The translations under genes and the position numbers were made by a program. From Nocardia sp. BMG111209 (GTDB lineage: Bacteria > Actinomycetota > Actinomycetes > Mycobacteriales > Mycobacteriaceae), in NCBI RefSeq assembly GCF_000381925.1, contig NZ_KB907307.1, positions 4,526,001-4,590,000 of the forward strand: DNA of 64,000 nucleotides, written 5' to 3'. The notes under the pieces were generated by a model. It was not told the DNA's origin, did not search any database, and saw only the letters and a list, made by a program, of their open reading frames with translations. Positions 10,319-18,785 of this stretch are shown here, in pieces; position 1 is the stretch's first letter; each line of letters opens with the position of its first letter.

Positions 10319-11009
10319 GAAAGTACCCCCAACATGCGCGTTCCCCCGGGAACAGCGCCGTGAATCGCTACGACGGACTTCTCACACATTCGATCCGGCG
10401 TAGCACGGAACAATACCGATGTGGTTTTCGGAAATAGTTATGACGATAATTCGTGAACCACACCGGAGAAGGCAACAGCAGACTCGGGAGATTCCACGCC
10501 GAACCTCGGTTCACCGATCTTGTCGATGCCCCACTGTAACAGCGGCACAAACCTCCTGCAACCCACCTGAAATGTCGGTACTCCGATTAACAGTATTCCG
10601 GTACGATCCCGCGGCCCGCTGCCCGGGTTGAACCTCAAAGATTCGGGTACCCGGCGGTTCCACGGCAATACTTGCGATTGCCCGGCACCGAGACCGCTGG
10701 TAGCGTCGCCGCCGAGCCCGGAATGCGCTGGAATCCACCGTTACCCGAGGGGGGGGGAATTCGTGATAGTCGGAACCGGTTGACCGAGGTCCGGCGCGGA
10801 ATGCCTTCGGCGAAGGCACATTCCGCACCGCCGGCCGAATCCTGATGCAACAGATCGCGGCGCCCGTTACATTTCCGCCGACGCCGTAGATTTGCCCTGC
10901 CGGAATCCGTGCGCCGGGGCCCGAGCCGAGAATCGGCCACCCCCAGCGGGAATTCCCGGTTCGCGGCTCGATTGCTTCTTCTTTCGCTCACGGAAACGAA
11001 GGAATGGTT
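10319..11009. other. Long intergenic region between PKS and the oxidase operon
   Basis: About 690 bases between two divergent transcription units. It is less G/C-biased than the flanking genes near the PKS start. Short open frames on both strands lack ribosome sites and coding-like third-position bias, and I do not call them. It contains a run of nine G and an inverted repeat TGTGGTT/AACCACA near 10420-10462. It presumably carries both promoters, but I could not assign a convincing -35/-10 pair. Confidence 0.5.
10749..10757. repeat. G9 homopolymer
   Basis: Nine consecutive G on the plus strand, flanked by CGA and AATTCG. It lies in the noncoding region upstream of the SRPBCC/oxidase operon. 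Runs of this length are prone to slippage in cells and to indel error in sequencing. Confidence 0.9.
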
Positions 11010-11705
11010 ATGATCGTCGATGAACAATCATGTGGTGATCCACAGCCGCATTCGACAATGCCGCGGATGCCCGATAATTCGCCCGGCCCGCCGATGACCA
11101 CCCGGATCACCGATGGCGAAACATTTGCTGTGACATTCTGCGGCGCGAGCGCGGGCCGGCTCGGGGAGTTCGGCGGGCGGCCGGACGAGAGCGGCCCGCA
11201 CACCTTCGCCGCCGACCGGTCGCAGGACGCGGCGCGGCGGCTCGCACCCGTCGAGCACATGTTGATCACGGTTCGCGGCCTGCGATTCGACCCGCTGGCC
11301 TGGCTCGACGATCGCGCGGCAAACGATCGGCGCGGGGAAACACCACCGATGGCATTTCCGGGCGGCCTGCCGAGCCAACTCGTGGCAGTACGCCCGCTGT
11401 CCGGCGCCGACCCGGATCCGGCCGCCGTTCGTCCGCTGGATGTTGCCGAGCATTCCCAGGGCCTGCCGGCCGTGGCGGCGCTCGACGGTTGCGGAACCCC
11501 GAACTCGGAGCTGCCGGCCCTCGCCCAGCCGATCGGTATCGCCGCCGACCCGATCGCGCGACGACGCGACCCGGCCCGGCCGTCCGTTATGACACTCACC
11601 ACAGTCAACACCGCCGCCCGGGAGCGCGCGGCCGAGAGGCTGCGGCACGATCCCGGCCGCTCGGGTGAAACCCGCGTCCGCGCGATCGGCGGGCGGGTGC
11701 GATGA
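11010..11705 (+). CDS. Hypothetical protein, first gene of the oxidase operon
   Basis: 231 residues, no family recognised. ATG at 11010 is chosen because AAGGA ends six bases before it; ATG at 11094 is an alternative. From about codon 45 third positions are mostly G/C, as in real genes here; the first 40 codons are less biased. The stop overlaps the ATG of the SRPBCC gene (ATGA), which itself overlaps the oxidase gene, so a three-gene coupled operon is likely. No signal peptide, membrane segment or clear motif was seen; the protein is rich in Arg, Pro and Ala. A long antisense open frame covers the same stretch but resembles nothing, so the plus strand is preferred. It could be a non-coding leader. 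Confidence 0.42.
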   Translation: MIVDEQSCGDPQPHSTMPRMPDNSPGPPMTTRITDGETFAVTFCGASAGRLGEFGGRPDESGPHTFAADRSQDAARRLAPVEHMLITVRGLRFDPLAWLDDRAANDRRGETPPMAFPGGLPSQLVAVRPLSGADPDPAAVRPLDVAEHSQGLPAVAALDGCGTPNSELPALAQPIGIAADPIARRRDPARPSVMTLTTVNTAARERAAERLRHDPGRSGETRVRAIGGRVR

Positions 11706-12169
11706 AGATCGTCGAGCGAGCGGGTGAGGTCGCGGTCCCCCGCGACTTCGTGTTCCGGTACGTAGCCGACCATCGCAACGTGCCCGCATGGATGTTCGGC
11801 GTCACCGAATTCCGGCCGCGCGGGACCCCCGAATCCGGCGCCGGAAGCGTCTTCGTGATGACCTTCACCAACCCGATCGCGACCACCGAACTGGAACTGC
11901 ACGCCGTCGAATGGCGCGACGATGCCGTGATCGAGTTGCGGTCGACCCGAAAACCCTTGGTAACCGCCCGATTCGAGTTCGAGACGACCGCGGCCGGGGC
12001 GACGCGGATCCGCGTCCGCATCGGCTATCCGCCCGCGACCGGGGCCGCCGGCCTCGTGACCAATCCACTCGGTGACCTCATCGCCGCGACGGCCGTCCGG
12101 CATGTCGAAACCACGCTGCGCCGCGAAGTGACCGCGGCCTTCCACACCGACGAAAGCACCCAATCGTGA
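11702..12169 (+). CDS. SRPBCC (START-like) family protein
   Basis: 155 residues. The opening MKIVERAGEVAVPRDFVFRYVADHRNVPAW is the characteristic first strand and helix of the SRPBCC/polyketide-cyclase fold, which encloses a hydrophobic ligand. A long C-terminal helix (residues about 125-150) closes the cavity. The family binds or transforms lipids, sterols and polyketides; no catalytic residue can be assigned. It sits between an unknown gene and a cholesterol-oxidase-type enzyme, overlapping both by four bases. A role in presenting or sensing a hydrophobic substrate is therefore plausible (inference). Confidence 0.85.
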   Translation: MKIVERAGEVAVPRDFVFRYVADHRNVPAWMFGVTEFRPRGTPESGAGSVFVMTFTNPIATTELELHAVEWRDDAVIELRSTRKPLVTARFEFETTAAGATRIRVRIGYPPATGAAGLVTNPLGDLIAATAVRHVETTLRREVTAAFHTDESTQS

Positions 12170-13815
12170 CCTCGATCCAGCACCCCGACGCCTTCAGCCG
12201 CCGCGCCTTCCTCGGTGCGTGCACCGCCGCGGCCGCGACATCCCTGATTCCCGCACCGGCGGGTGCGGCGCCGGGTGGGGACCCGGCCCGCGTCGCGGGA
12301 TATCGCGATATCGTGCCCGAGATCTTCGCACCGCTGCCCGACCCGCCCGAGCACAGCGAGGTGATCGTGATCGGCTCCGGATTCGGGGGTGCGATCTCCG
12401 CGCTGCGCCTGGGCGAGGCGGGCGTACAGGTGACGATTCTCGAGCGGGGATCGCATTGGCCCAACGACCCGTGGCGGGACATCTTCTCCTCGGAGACGCT
12501 GCCCGACGGACGCGGGGTCTGGCACCGCGACACCTTCTCCGATGTGGTCCAGTCGGCCACCGGCGTTCCGGTTCCGCTCGGCGTCGACGATTTCGGCGGC
12601 GTGCTGTGCATCGACAACTACCCGAATATGCGCGTGCTGCGCGGCGCGGCGGTGGGCGGCAGCTCGATCGTCTACACCGGGGTGACGGTCCAGCCCGAGC
12701 AGCGATACTTCGATGCCGTATTCGGTGGTCTCGTCGACTATCGGGAACTGGCGGCGACCTATTATCCGCGGGCACGGCAGATGCTGCGCGCGAGCACGAT
12801 GCCGCCCGATATCTATCAGTCCTCGGCGTTCGCGCACAGCCGGGCGTGGGACACGCTCGCCGCCCGCGCGGGCTACCGCCCCGATCCGTCCGAGTCGGTC
12901 TGGAACTGGGACGTGATCCGCGCCGAACTGGCCGGCCGCTCCCGGCCCTCGGCCGTCATCGGCCGCAGCACCCTGGGCAATTCGAACGGCAGCAAGACCG
13001 ACCTGAACCGGACCTATCTGCGCGCCGCGCAGGACACCGGCCGGGCGGTGGTGTACGCGGGACATCGGGTCGAGGCGATCACCCAGGAAGGCGGCCGGTT
13101 CGTCCTCACGGTCGACAAGATCGCCCCGACCGGGGACGTACTGGCCGCCCGGACCCTCACCTGCGATCGGCTGATCCTCGCCGGCGGATCCATCGGCACC
13201 TCCGAACTGCTCGTCCGGGCCCGCGACACCGGCACCCTGCCCGAGCTGAACGAACACGTCGGTGCGGGCTGGGGTTCCAACGGCAATGTCGTGATGGCGC
13301 CCTGGACGCTCAACTCACCGGATATCGGCACCCAGGGCGCCGCGGTCGCCAGCCGCGTACTGGACGAGTCCGGTATGCCGACCGTTCTGGAGAACTTCGC
13401 CGTACCCGGCGTCCCGATCGACGTCGGCATGCTCGTGGTGATCGGTCTCGTGCTGGACGAGACCCGCGGGACGTTCCGCTACGACCCGGCCGCCGGCAAG
13501 GTCGTCCTGGATTGGCCCGCCGGGGGCGGTAACGAGGCGATCGCCGCGGCCGGCGCGGCGAGCGGCCGCATCGCCGCGGCCGGTCTGTCGCTGCTGCCAC
13601 CGTCCATCGGATACGCGAACGCATGCTCCCATCCGCTCGGCGGCGTGGTGCTCGGCCGGGCCACCGATTCCTACGGCCGCATACCCGGCCACCCGGGCCT
13701 CTACGTACTCGACGGCGCCGCGGTCCCCGGCAACGCCGGCATCGCCAACCCCTCCCTCACCATCAGCGCACTCACCGAACGCAATATCGAGGCGATCATC
13801 CGCGCCGGCGGTTGA
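12166..13815 (+). CDS. Cholesterol-oxidase-type GMC oxidoreductase, Tat-exported
   Basis: 549 residues. An N-terminal Tat signal (SRRAFLGA at 10-17, then a hydrophobic stretch and AGAA) predicts export. FAD binding: VIVIGSGFGGAISALRLGE near 65-83. The region SELLVRARDTGTLPELN and the end SHPLGGVVLGRATD ... NAGIANPSLTISALTERN match class I bacterial cholesterol oxidases. The three catalytic positions of that family appear conserved: Glu near 408 (VLENFAVP), His near 488 (SHPLGG) and Asn near 527 (IANPS). The expected reaction is oxidation and isomerisation of a 3-beta-hydroxysterol to the 4-en-3-one with H2O2 release. GTG start overlaps the SRPBCC stop (GTGA). Exact substrate is unproven; another sterol or alcohol is possible. 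Confidence 0.88.
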   Translation: MTSIQHPDAFSRRAFLGACTAAAATSLIPAPAGAAPGGDPARVAGYRDIVPEIFAPLPDPPEHSEVIVIGSGFGGAISALRLGEAGVQVTILERGSHWPNDPWRDIFSSETLPDGRGVWHRDTFSDVVQSATGVPVPLGVDDFGGVLCIDNYPNMRVLRGAAVGGSSIVYTGVTVQPEQRYFDAVFGGLVDYRELAATYYPRARQMLRASTMPPDIYQSSAFAHSRAWDTLAARAGYRPDPSESVWNWDVIRAELAGRSRPSAVIGRSTLGNSNGSKTDLNRTYLRAAQDTGRAVVYAGHRVEAITQEGGRFVLTVDKIAPTGDVLAARTLTCDRLILAGGSIGTSELLVRARDTGTLPELNEHVGAGWGSNGNVVMAPWTLNSPDIGTQGAAVASRVLDESGMPTVLENFAVPGVPIDVGMLVVIGLVLDETRGTFRYDPAAGKVVLDWPAGGGNEAIAAAGAASGRIAAAGLSLLPPSIGYANACSHPLGGVVLGRATDSYGRIPGHPGLYVLDGAAVPGNAGIANPSLTISALTERNIEAIIRAGG

Positions 13816-13870
13816 TGTCGGACCCCTCCCCTACCCTTGCGAGCGCATCCCGAGCCGCAAGGAGATCCAC

Positions 13871-14551
13871 GTGAATCCGCACCCGACGCCGATCCTGTTC
13901 CTCAGTGGCGCAGGACTTCCGGCCTGGATCTGGGACGGGGTTCGCGCGAACCTGCCCGACGGTTCGATCGTCGCGGCGTATCCGAAACAGCCCGGCGCGC
14001 ATCTCGGCGACTACGCGGCGGCTGTGCTGGAGCAGGCGCCGGCGGGTTCGTTCACGCTCGTGGCGCATTCGATCGGCGGTGTCGTGGCGAGCCGGATCGT
14101 GGCCGCCGCACCCGAGCGGGTGGCCGGACTGCTCGGGGTCGCCGCGACCTTCCCGGCCGCCGGAACCTCGTTCCTCGCGACTCTGCCTGCGCCACAACGA
14201 GTTGTCATCGGATTGATCATGCGGCTCGCGGGCACCCGGCCCCCGGAGAAGGCGATCCGCTCGGCGTTGTGCGCGGGGATCGACGAGGCGGACGCCACAC
14301 GGATCGTCGCCGAGTTCGCGCCGGAATCCCGGCACCTCTATCGGGATGTGGTGTCCGCGAGAACATTTCCGGCGCACCGCGGGTTCGTCGTCACCACCGC
14401 GGATCGCCAGGTGTCCCCGGCGATGCAATACCGGCACGCCGACGAGCTCGGGGCCGGATTCCGGCGCGAGCTTTCCACCGGACATCTGCCGATGCTGCAG
14501 GATCCCGCCGCGCTGGCGGGGATCATCGCGGAGTTCACCGCCGCCGGCTGA
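13871..14551 (+). CDS. Alpha/beta hydrolase
   Basis: 226 residues, compact alpha/beta hydrolase. Nucleophile elbow AHSIGG puts the Ser at 67; TTADRQ (Asp near 177) and the C-terminal STGHLPML (His near 210) complete a triad. The oxyanion region is LSGAGLPAW at 11-19. No signal peptide, so cytoplasmic. GTG start with AAGGAG at optimal spacing, 55 bases after the oxidase gene in the same direction; it may be the last gene of that operon. Substrate unknown; the family includes esterases and small lactonases. Confidence 0.85.
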   Translation: MNPHPTPILFLSGAGLPAWIWDGVRANLPDGSIVAAYPKQPGAHLGDYAAAVLEQAPAGSFTLVAHSIGGVVASRIVAAAPERVAGLLGVAATFPAAGTSFLATLPAPQRVVIGLIMRLAGTRPPEKAIRSALCAGIDEADATRIVAEFAPESRHLYRDVVSARTFPAHRGFVVTTADRQVSPAMQYRHADELGAGFRRELSTGHLPMLQDPAALAGIIAEFTAAG

Positions 14552-14929
14552 ACTACCACCGACCGCGTGGAACAACCATCCGGCCGGGACACAATGTCGG
14601 CAGACTCACTTTCCCTCGAATCGCCTTTCGGCTTCGTCCCGGCGAACCGCGCCGACGGGCCGTCGCACCGGCCCGCGCCGGTGGCCGGGGAAGGCGAATA
14701 GGCCCGGCGGCCTCGGCAACCGAGGTCATCGATCGGCCGCCGACGGCCGTGACCAGCGAATACGAGCGGTCATCGCGGCCCGCGTCCCGTTCGGGCACAC
14801 CGTGATCGGCCCGGAAGGCACGTGCATTCGGATCGTACGGCGGAATATCGCGCAACCGAAGCTATCGAATAACTCCGAACCGCTTTATCTTTGGATAATC
14901 CGCGCGGCACGGCGTGCTATCTTGTGAAC
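14552..14929. other. Intergenic region upstream of lsr2
   Basis: About 380 bases. No supported gene. The first 250 bases are GC-rich without visible signals; the last 70 become A/T-rich and carry the lsr2 promoter. Confidence 0.5.
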
Positions 14930-14930
14930 A
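14914..14930 (+). promoter_or_regulatory. Extended -10 promoter of lsr2, probably leaderless
   Basis: TGCTATCTT gives an extended -10 (TATCTT at 14918-14923) whose start point would fall at or next to the A of the ATG at 14930. No Shine-Dalgarno sequence precedes the ATG, consistent with a leaderless transcript, common in mycolata. Confidence 0.45.
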
Positions 14931-15301
14931 TGGCGCAGAAAACCATGGTCGAAACATTCGACGACATCTCCGGTGAGCGGATCGATCCGAATCTTGTTCC
15001 GGAACCGACGATTACGTTCTCACTCGACGGCACCGACTACGAGATCGACCTCGGAGCGAGAAATCGGGACGAATTCTTCAAGCAGGTCGAGCCCTACATC
15101 CAGGCCGCCCGCCGCGTCGGCCGCCGCGGCGCTCCCCGGGCCGGGACCCGCACCCGCACCGCCGGACGCGAGGGTGGGGGCCTGTCCAAGGAGGAGACGG
15201 CCGCAATCCGCATGTGGGCGCAGAAATCCGGCCACACCGTCTCCACCCGCGGCCGCCTGTCCGCGGCGCTGATCAGCGCCTACCGCAACGGGAAGCACTG
15301 A
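14930..15301 (+). CDS. lsr2: Lsr2 nucleoid-associated protein
   Basis: 123 residues, typical Lsr2 length. It begins MAQKTMVETFDDISGE. An N-terminal dimerisation domain (about 1-58, FSLDGTDYEIDL) is joined by a basic Ala/Arg linker to a DNA-binding domain (about 86-123) with the AT-hook-like RGR at 107-109 (STRGRLSAAL). Lsr2 is the actinobacterial H-NS analogue: it bridges AT-rich DNA and silences foreign or secondary-metabolism genes. The start at 14930 rather than 14891 is chosen because MAQK is the conserved N terminus. The gene stands alone. Confidence 0.97.
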   Translation: MAQKTMVETFDDISGERIDPNLVPEPTITFSLDGTDYEIDLGARNRDEFFKQVEPYIQAARRVGRRGAPRAGTRTRTAGREGGGLSKEETAAIRMWAQKSGHTVSTRGRLSAALISAYRNGKH

Positions 15302-15339
15302 CTCGGAGGACCGGGCGAATGCCACGGTCGGGTCGCGAT

Positions 15340-15391
15340 GAACCCGTTGCGCCGATCCGGTTTGCCGGAATGTCACGGCCGCAACGGGTTC
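15340..15391 (+). terminator. Probable terminator hairpin after lsr2
   Basis: Perfect 12-bp arms GAACCCGTTGCG (15340-15351) and CGCAACGGGTTC (15380-15391) with a 28-base loop, 39 bases after the lsr2 stop. There is no T-run, usual for such GC-rich genomes. The loop and right arm overlap a candidate ECF41 promoter. Confidence 0.5.
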
Positions 15392-15398
15392 GACCGTT
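15371..15398 (+). promoter_or_regulatory. Candidate ECF41 promoter upstream of sigma factor 1
   Basis: TGTCACG (15371-15377), 17 bases, then CGTT (15395-15398). The family's known autoregulated promoters have TGTCACA and CGTC elements. It lies about 160 bases upstream of the chosen sigma start. Inference only. Confidence 0.35.
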
Positions 15399-15556
15399 CC
15401 CACTTTTCCACCGAGCCGGGAGTCGTTCCCGCCTTCCCACCGGTAATGGTGTATTCGCCCACCCCGGTGCAGCCCCCGAACTCGGCGGTACGACAATCAT
15501 CCGACGATGAACACACCATCTTCTCGCCACGGCACAGCGATTCCCCGCGCGACGAC

Positions 15557-16522
15557 ATGAGCGCCGATTCGCCGGGGACGCCACCATCGGGCACCCACGA
15601 GGCCGATGTTTTCGAGAACTCCAGGGGCCGCCTCGAGGCGATCGCCTATCGGCTGCTGGGGTCCGCGGGCGATGCCGAGGACGCGGTACAGGACACGTAT
15701 CTGCGATGGCACGCCGCCGACCGCGGCCGTATCGAAATCCCCGAGGCCTGGCTGACGAAGGTCCTCACCAACCTCTGCCTCAATCGACTCGACTCGGCCC
15801 GGGTCAAACGGGAAACCTATGTGGGGCAATGGCTTCCCGAACCCGTCCTGACCACGGACCGGATACTCGGCCCGGCCGACACCTTCGACCGGCGCGAATC
15901 GGTTTCCCTGGCCGTACTCACGCTGCTGGAACGGTTGTCGCCGAACGAACGTGCGGTATACGTACTGCGCGAGGCGTTCGAATATCCGCACCGCGAGATC
16001 GCCGAGATCCTCGATCTCACCGAGGCCAACTGCCAGCAGATCTATCGGCGGGCCAAACAGCACATCACCGCCGAACGCGCCCGGACCGTGGTCGACGCGG
16101 CGACGGCCCGGCGGATCGTCGAGGAATTCCTCGCCGCGGTCCTCAGCGGCGATACCGAGGCCCTGGTCCGGCTGCTCACCGACGACGTGGTCAGCGTCGC
16201 CGACAGCGGCGGCCACCTGCCGGTCCGCCGGCGGGTCGAGGGTGCGCTCGCGGTCGCCCGCTACCTGTGCGGCCTGGCCCGCCCGACCGCCGTCAAGGAC
16301 CGAATTCTCGGCGGCACACCGATTTTCCACATCACCGGCGTCAACCACGGGCCCGCCGTCCTCGTCGAGGTCGACGGTCGGATCCTCGGCGTCTACAGCC
16401 TCGACATCACCACCGCCGGTATCGCCGCGCTCCGGATCCAGGCGAATCCGGAGAAACTCGACCGCTTCACCGGTCGCTGGGCCGCCGACGGGGGGCATCC
16501 CGACGTCGGCGTCCCGGGGTGA
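15557..16522 (+). CDS. ECF41-type (SigJ-like) RNA polymerase sigma factor
   Basis: 321 residues. Sigma2 region (RLEAIAYRLLGSAGDAEDAVQDTYLRW near 17-45) and sigma4 region (LSPNERAVYVLREAFEYPHREIAEIL, about 125-175) are followed by a SnoaL-like C-terminal domain (about 190-310). The ECF41 hallmarks are all present: WLPEPV in the linker, DSGGH in the SnoaL domain and NPEKL near the end. In this family the fused C-terminal domain, not an anti-sigma factor, controls activity. ATG 15557 is chosen over upstream starts because the sequence before it has no sigma character. It is followed after 80 bases by an NDH-2-like flavoprotein gene, the usual kind of ECF41 partner. A paralogous pair lies at 27839-29898. 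Confidence 0.93.
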   Translation: MSADSPGTPPSGTHEADVFENSRGRLEAIAYRLLGSAGDAEDAVQDTYLRWHAADRGRIEIPEAWLTKVLTNLCLNRLDSARVKRETYVGQWLPEPVLTTDRILGPADTFDRRESVSLAVLTLLERLSPNERAVYVLREAFEYPHREIAEILDLTEANCQQIYRRAKQHITAERARTVVDAATARRIVEEFLAAVLSGDTEALVRLLTDDVVSVADSGGHLPVRRRVEGALAVARYLCGLARPTAVKDRILGGTPIFHITGVNHGPAVLVEVDGRILGVYSLDITTAGIAALRIQANPEKLDRFTGRWAADGGHPDVGVPG

Positions 16523-16602
16523 CCCACCTCACGCCCCTCGTCTGTCAGAAATTGCCCGGCTGTCCGGTTCAGGAGGTGTCAGCAACCGGATAGGAGCAAG
16601 TC

Positions 16603-17784
16603 ATGACGCATCGGATCATCGTCCTGGGCGCCGGGTACGCCGGCGCGAGCACCGCGGGCCGCCTGGCCAGGCGGCTGCACCGCGACGACGTCGAGATCAC
16701 CGTCGTCAACGCCGACCCCGATTTCATCGAGCGAGTGCGCCTGCACCAGCTCGCCGGCGGCCAGGACCTCCCCCACCGCCCGCTGCGCGACATGTACGCG
16801 GGCACCGGCGTCCTGACCCGGCAGGCGCGGGTCACCGGATTCGACCCCGATCGCGCAACCGTCGACGTCATCGGTGCACACGGCGCCGAAACCCTCGGCT
16901 ACGACACCCTCGTCTACGCCCTCGGCAGCGTCGCCGCCGATCAGGGGATCCCGGGCGCCGATACACTCACCCACAAGGTCGCGAGCCGGGCGGACGCCCT
17001 GCGGCTGCGGGACCGGCTGCGCGAATCCGCACCGGGCACAACGGTATTGATCGTCGGCGCCGGCCTCACCGGTATCGAGACCGCGGCCGAGATCGCCGAG
17101 TCGCACCCGGAGCTGCGGGTCGCGATCACCGCGCGCGGCCGGATCGGCGATCGGCTCGGCGACAAGGCCCGGCGCCACCTGCGCGAGAGCTTCGACCGCC
17201 TCGGCATCACCGTCCACGAGCACACCGGTATCGCGCGCGTCGACGCGACCGGTGTGACCACCGCGGCGGACCATCGGATTCCCGCCGAGATCACCGTCTG
17301 GACAGCCGGTTTCGCGGTCCACCCGCTCGCGGCCGCCACCACCGTGACGGTCTCGGACACGGGCCGGATCATCGTCGACGAGACCATGCGCTCGATCTCC
17401 CATCCCGGCATCTACGCCGTCGGCGACGCCGCCCTCGCCGACGGGGCCGGTGGTGAGCCGCTGCGCATGTCGTGCGCGTCGGGAATTCCCATGGCCTGGC
17501 TGGCCGCCGACTCGATCGCCGCGCGGCTCACCGCGCGGCCGGTCCCGGACACCACCATCGGCTACACCGTCCAGTGCATCAGCCTCGGCCGCCGGGACGC
17601 GATCATCCAGCGCGTCACCCCGGACGATCGCGCCACCCCGACGGCTCTCACCGGCCGGACCGCCGCCCGGGTCAAGGAGTTCATCTGCGCCGGCGCGGCG
17701 TGGAGCGTCGCGCATCCGACGATCCTGCTGCCGACCCGGCGCCGTCGTCTCGTGGCGGGTGAGATCCGGACCACGACCCGGTGA
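16603..17784 (+). CDS. NDH-2-like FAD-dependent oxidoreductase
   Basis: 393 residues, two-dinucleotide-binding-domain flavoprotein. FAD site IIVLGAGYAGASTAG (5-19), NAD(P)H site VLIVGAGLTGIETAAEIA (about 149-166) and the third FAD contact HPGIYAVGDAAL (about 268-279) are visible. VNADPDFIERVRLHQL resembles type II NADH:quinone dehydrogenases, though it lacks an obvious C-terminal membrane anchor. GGAG precedes the ATG by six bases. It follows the ECF41 sigma gene in the same direction and is likely its target or redox partner. Electron acceptor unknown. Confidence 0.88.
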   Translation: MTHRIIVLGAGYAGASTAGRLARRLHRDDVEITVVNADPDFIERVRLHQLAGGQDLPHRPLRDMYAGTGVLTRQARVTGFDPDRATVDVIGAHGAETLGYDTLVYALGSVAADQGIPGADTLTHKVASRADALRLRDRLRESAPGTTVLIVGAGLTGIETAAEIAESHPELRVAITARGRIGDRLGDKARRHLRESFDRLGITVHEHTGIARVDATGVTTAADHRIPAEITVWTAGFAVHPLAAATTVTVSDTGRIIVDETMRSISHPGIYAVGDAALADGAGGEPLRMSCASGIPMAWLAADSIAARLTARPVPDTTIGYTVQCISLGRRDAIIQRVTPDDRATPTALTGRTAARVKEFICAGAAWSVAHPTILLPTRRRRLVAGEIRTTTR

Positions 17785-17859
17785 ATCGGGCCGCATCACC
17801 CACCTGATGCGTGCTTGATATCATATGCTTTCCATATCTTATGGAGTACGATCGGAGGC

Positions 17860-18303
17860 ATGGACACACGGAACTTCCGCAGAATGGTCAACAGCGTCAA
17901 CAAGGTCATCGTCGGTCTGCAGCGCACCGGGATCGCGTTCGGGCAGATGCAGCTGCTGACCGTGCCGGGCCGGCGCAGCGGGCAGCCGCGCACCTTCGCG
18001 ATCGCGGTCAATGAACTGGACGGCGAAAAGTACATCTTCCAGGCGTTTCCCAAGGCGGCGTGGGTGGCGAACGTCCGCGCCACGAACACGGTGACACTGA
18101 GCCGGGGGCGGAAGTCCGCCCCCGCTCGCCTGGTCGAGATCCCCGTCGAGGACCGGGGTCCGTTGCTGCGCACCCTGGTGGCCACCAGCCCGGCGCGGGT
18201 GGCCGAGATCTTCGTGAATTCGGGTCAGGCCGCGGCCGCCTCCGCGGACGCGATGGCGGCCGCGGCAAATCGCATCGCGATATTCCGCGTCGAACCGGCC
18301 TGA
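17860..18303 (+). CDS. Deazaflavin (F420)-dependent nitroreductase-family protein
   Basis: 147 residues. LLTVPGRRSGQPRTFAIAVNELDGEKYIFQAF is the signature of the Ddn/FDOR split-barrel family, which uses reduced F420 to reduce quinones, nitro compounds and other electrophiles. The N-terminal MDTRNFRRMVNSVNKVIVGLQR helix is typical of the membrane-associated members. ATG 17860 sits one base after GGAGG, too close for normal use; ATG 17884 is an alternative. It heads a run with DoxX and MarR genes. Confidence 0.85.
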   Translation: MDTRNFRRMVNSVNKVIVGLQRTGIAFGQMQLLTVPGRRSGQPRTFAIAVNELDGEKYIFQAFPKAAWVANVRATNTVTLSRGRKSAPARLVEIPVEDRGPLLRTLVATSPARVAEIFVNSGQAAAASADAMAAAANRIAIFRVEPA

Positions 18304-18324
18304 TCCCGAATCCGAGGAGTCGCG

Positions 18325-18690
18325 ATGTCCACCGCACACCTGATCGTCACGCTCGTCGCCATCGGCGCCAACACCTTCTCCGGTATCGCCGCGATCACCC
18401 GCTTCGAACCGATCATGCGGGTCCTCACCCCCGCCATGCAGACCGCGGGAGTCCCGCTGACCTGGCTGGTCTTCCCGATCGGCACCCTGAAACTGGCCGG
18501 CGCGGCCGGGCTGGCGATCGGCCTGCTCGGCGCGCCGATCGTCGGCACCGCCGCGGCCGCCGGGCTGGTGCTGTATTTCGTCTGCGCGGCCTACAGCCAC
18601 ATCCGGGTCGGCGATTATTCGCCGACATTCTTCGGCGCCGTCGGCGTCTTCCTCCCGCTCGCCGTCGCGAGCCTCGCACTCGACGGTTGA
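18325..18690 (+). CDS. DoxX-like small membrane protein
   Basis: 121 residues with four hydrophobic segments (about 5-22, 43-62, 68-86, 97-117). LVFPIGTLKLAGAAGLAIGLL matches DoxX-like proteins, four-helix membrane proteins often linked to redox enzymes. AGGAG lies six bases before the ATG. It begins 21 bases after the F420-type reductase gene, so co-transcription is likely. Confidence 0.8.
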   Translation: MSTAHLIVTLVAIGANTFSGIAAITRFEPIMRVLTPAMQTAGVPLTWLVFPIGTLKLAGAAGLAIGLLGAPIVGTAAAAGLVLYFVCAAYSHIRVGDYSPTFFGAVGVFLPLAVASLALDG

Positions 18691-18736
18691 CCGCCACGCG
18701 GGCCGCGACCACCGGGCCCCGCTTCCGGTCGATCTC

Positions 18737-18756
18737 GTACGATACGAATATCGAAC
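18737..18756. promoter_or_regulatory. Palindromic operator upstream of marR-type gene
   Basis: GTACGATA-CGAA-TATCGAAC, with arms matching at seven of eight positions and a perfect 14-bp core CGATACGAATATCG. It lies 29 bases upstream of the MarR start, the expected place for an autoregulatory MarR site. Confidence 0.5.
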
Positions 18757-18785
18757 AATCGGCCGCGTCGGGAGGTGTGAATCCG

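Noticed and set aside
10988..12163. 391-codon minus-strand frame opposite the unknown and SRPBCC genes
   Set aside because: It covers a well-recognised SRPBCC gene on the plus strand and its own translation has no recognisable domain.
12025..13257. 410-codon minus-strand frame opposite the GMC oxidase gene
   Set aside because: Shadow of a clearly conserved oxidase with a signal peptide and active-site motifs on the plus strand.
16543..16570. Possible ECF41 promoter TGTCAGA before the first flavoprotein gene
   Set aside because: No CGTC-like -10 element at the right distance, and it lies across the 3' end of the sigma gene.
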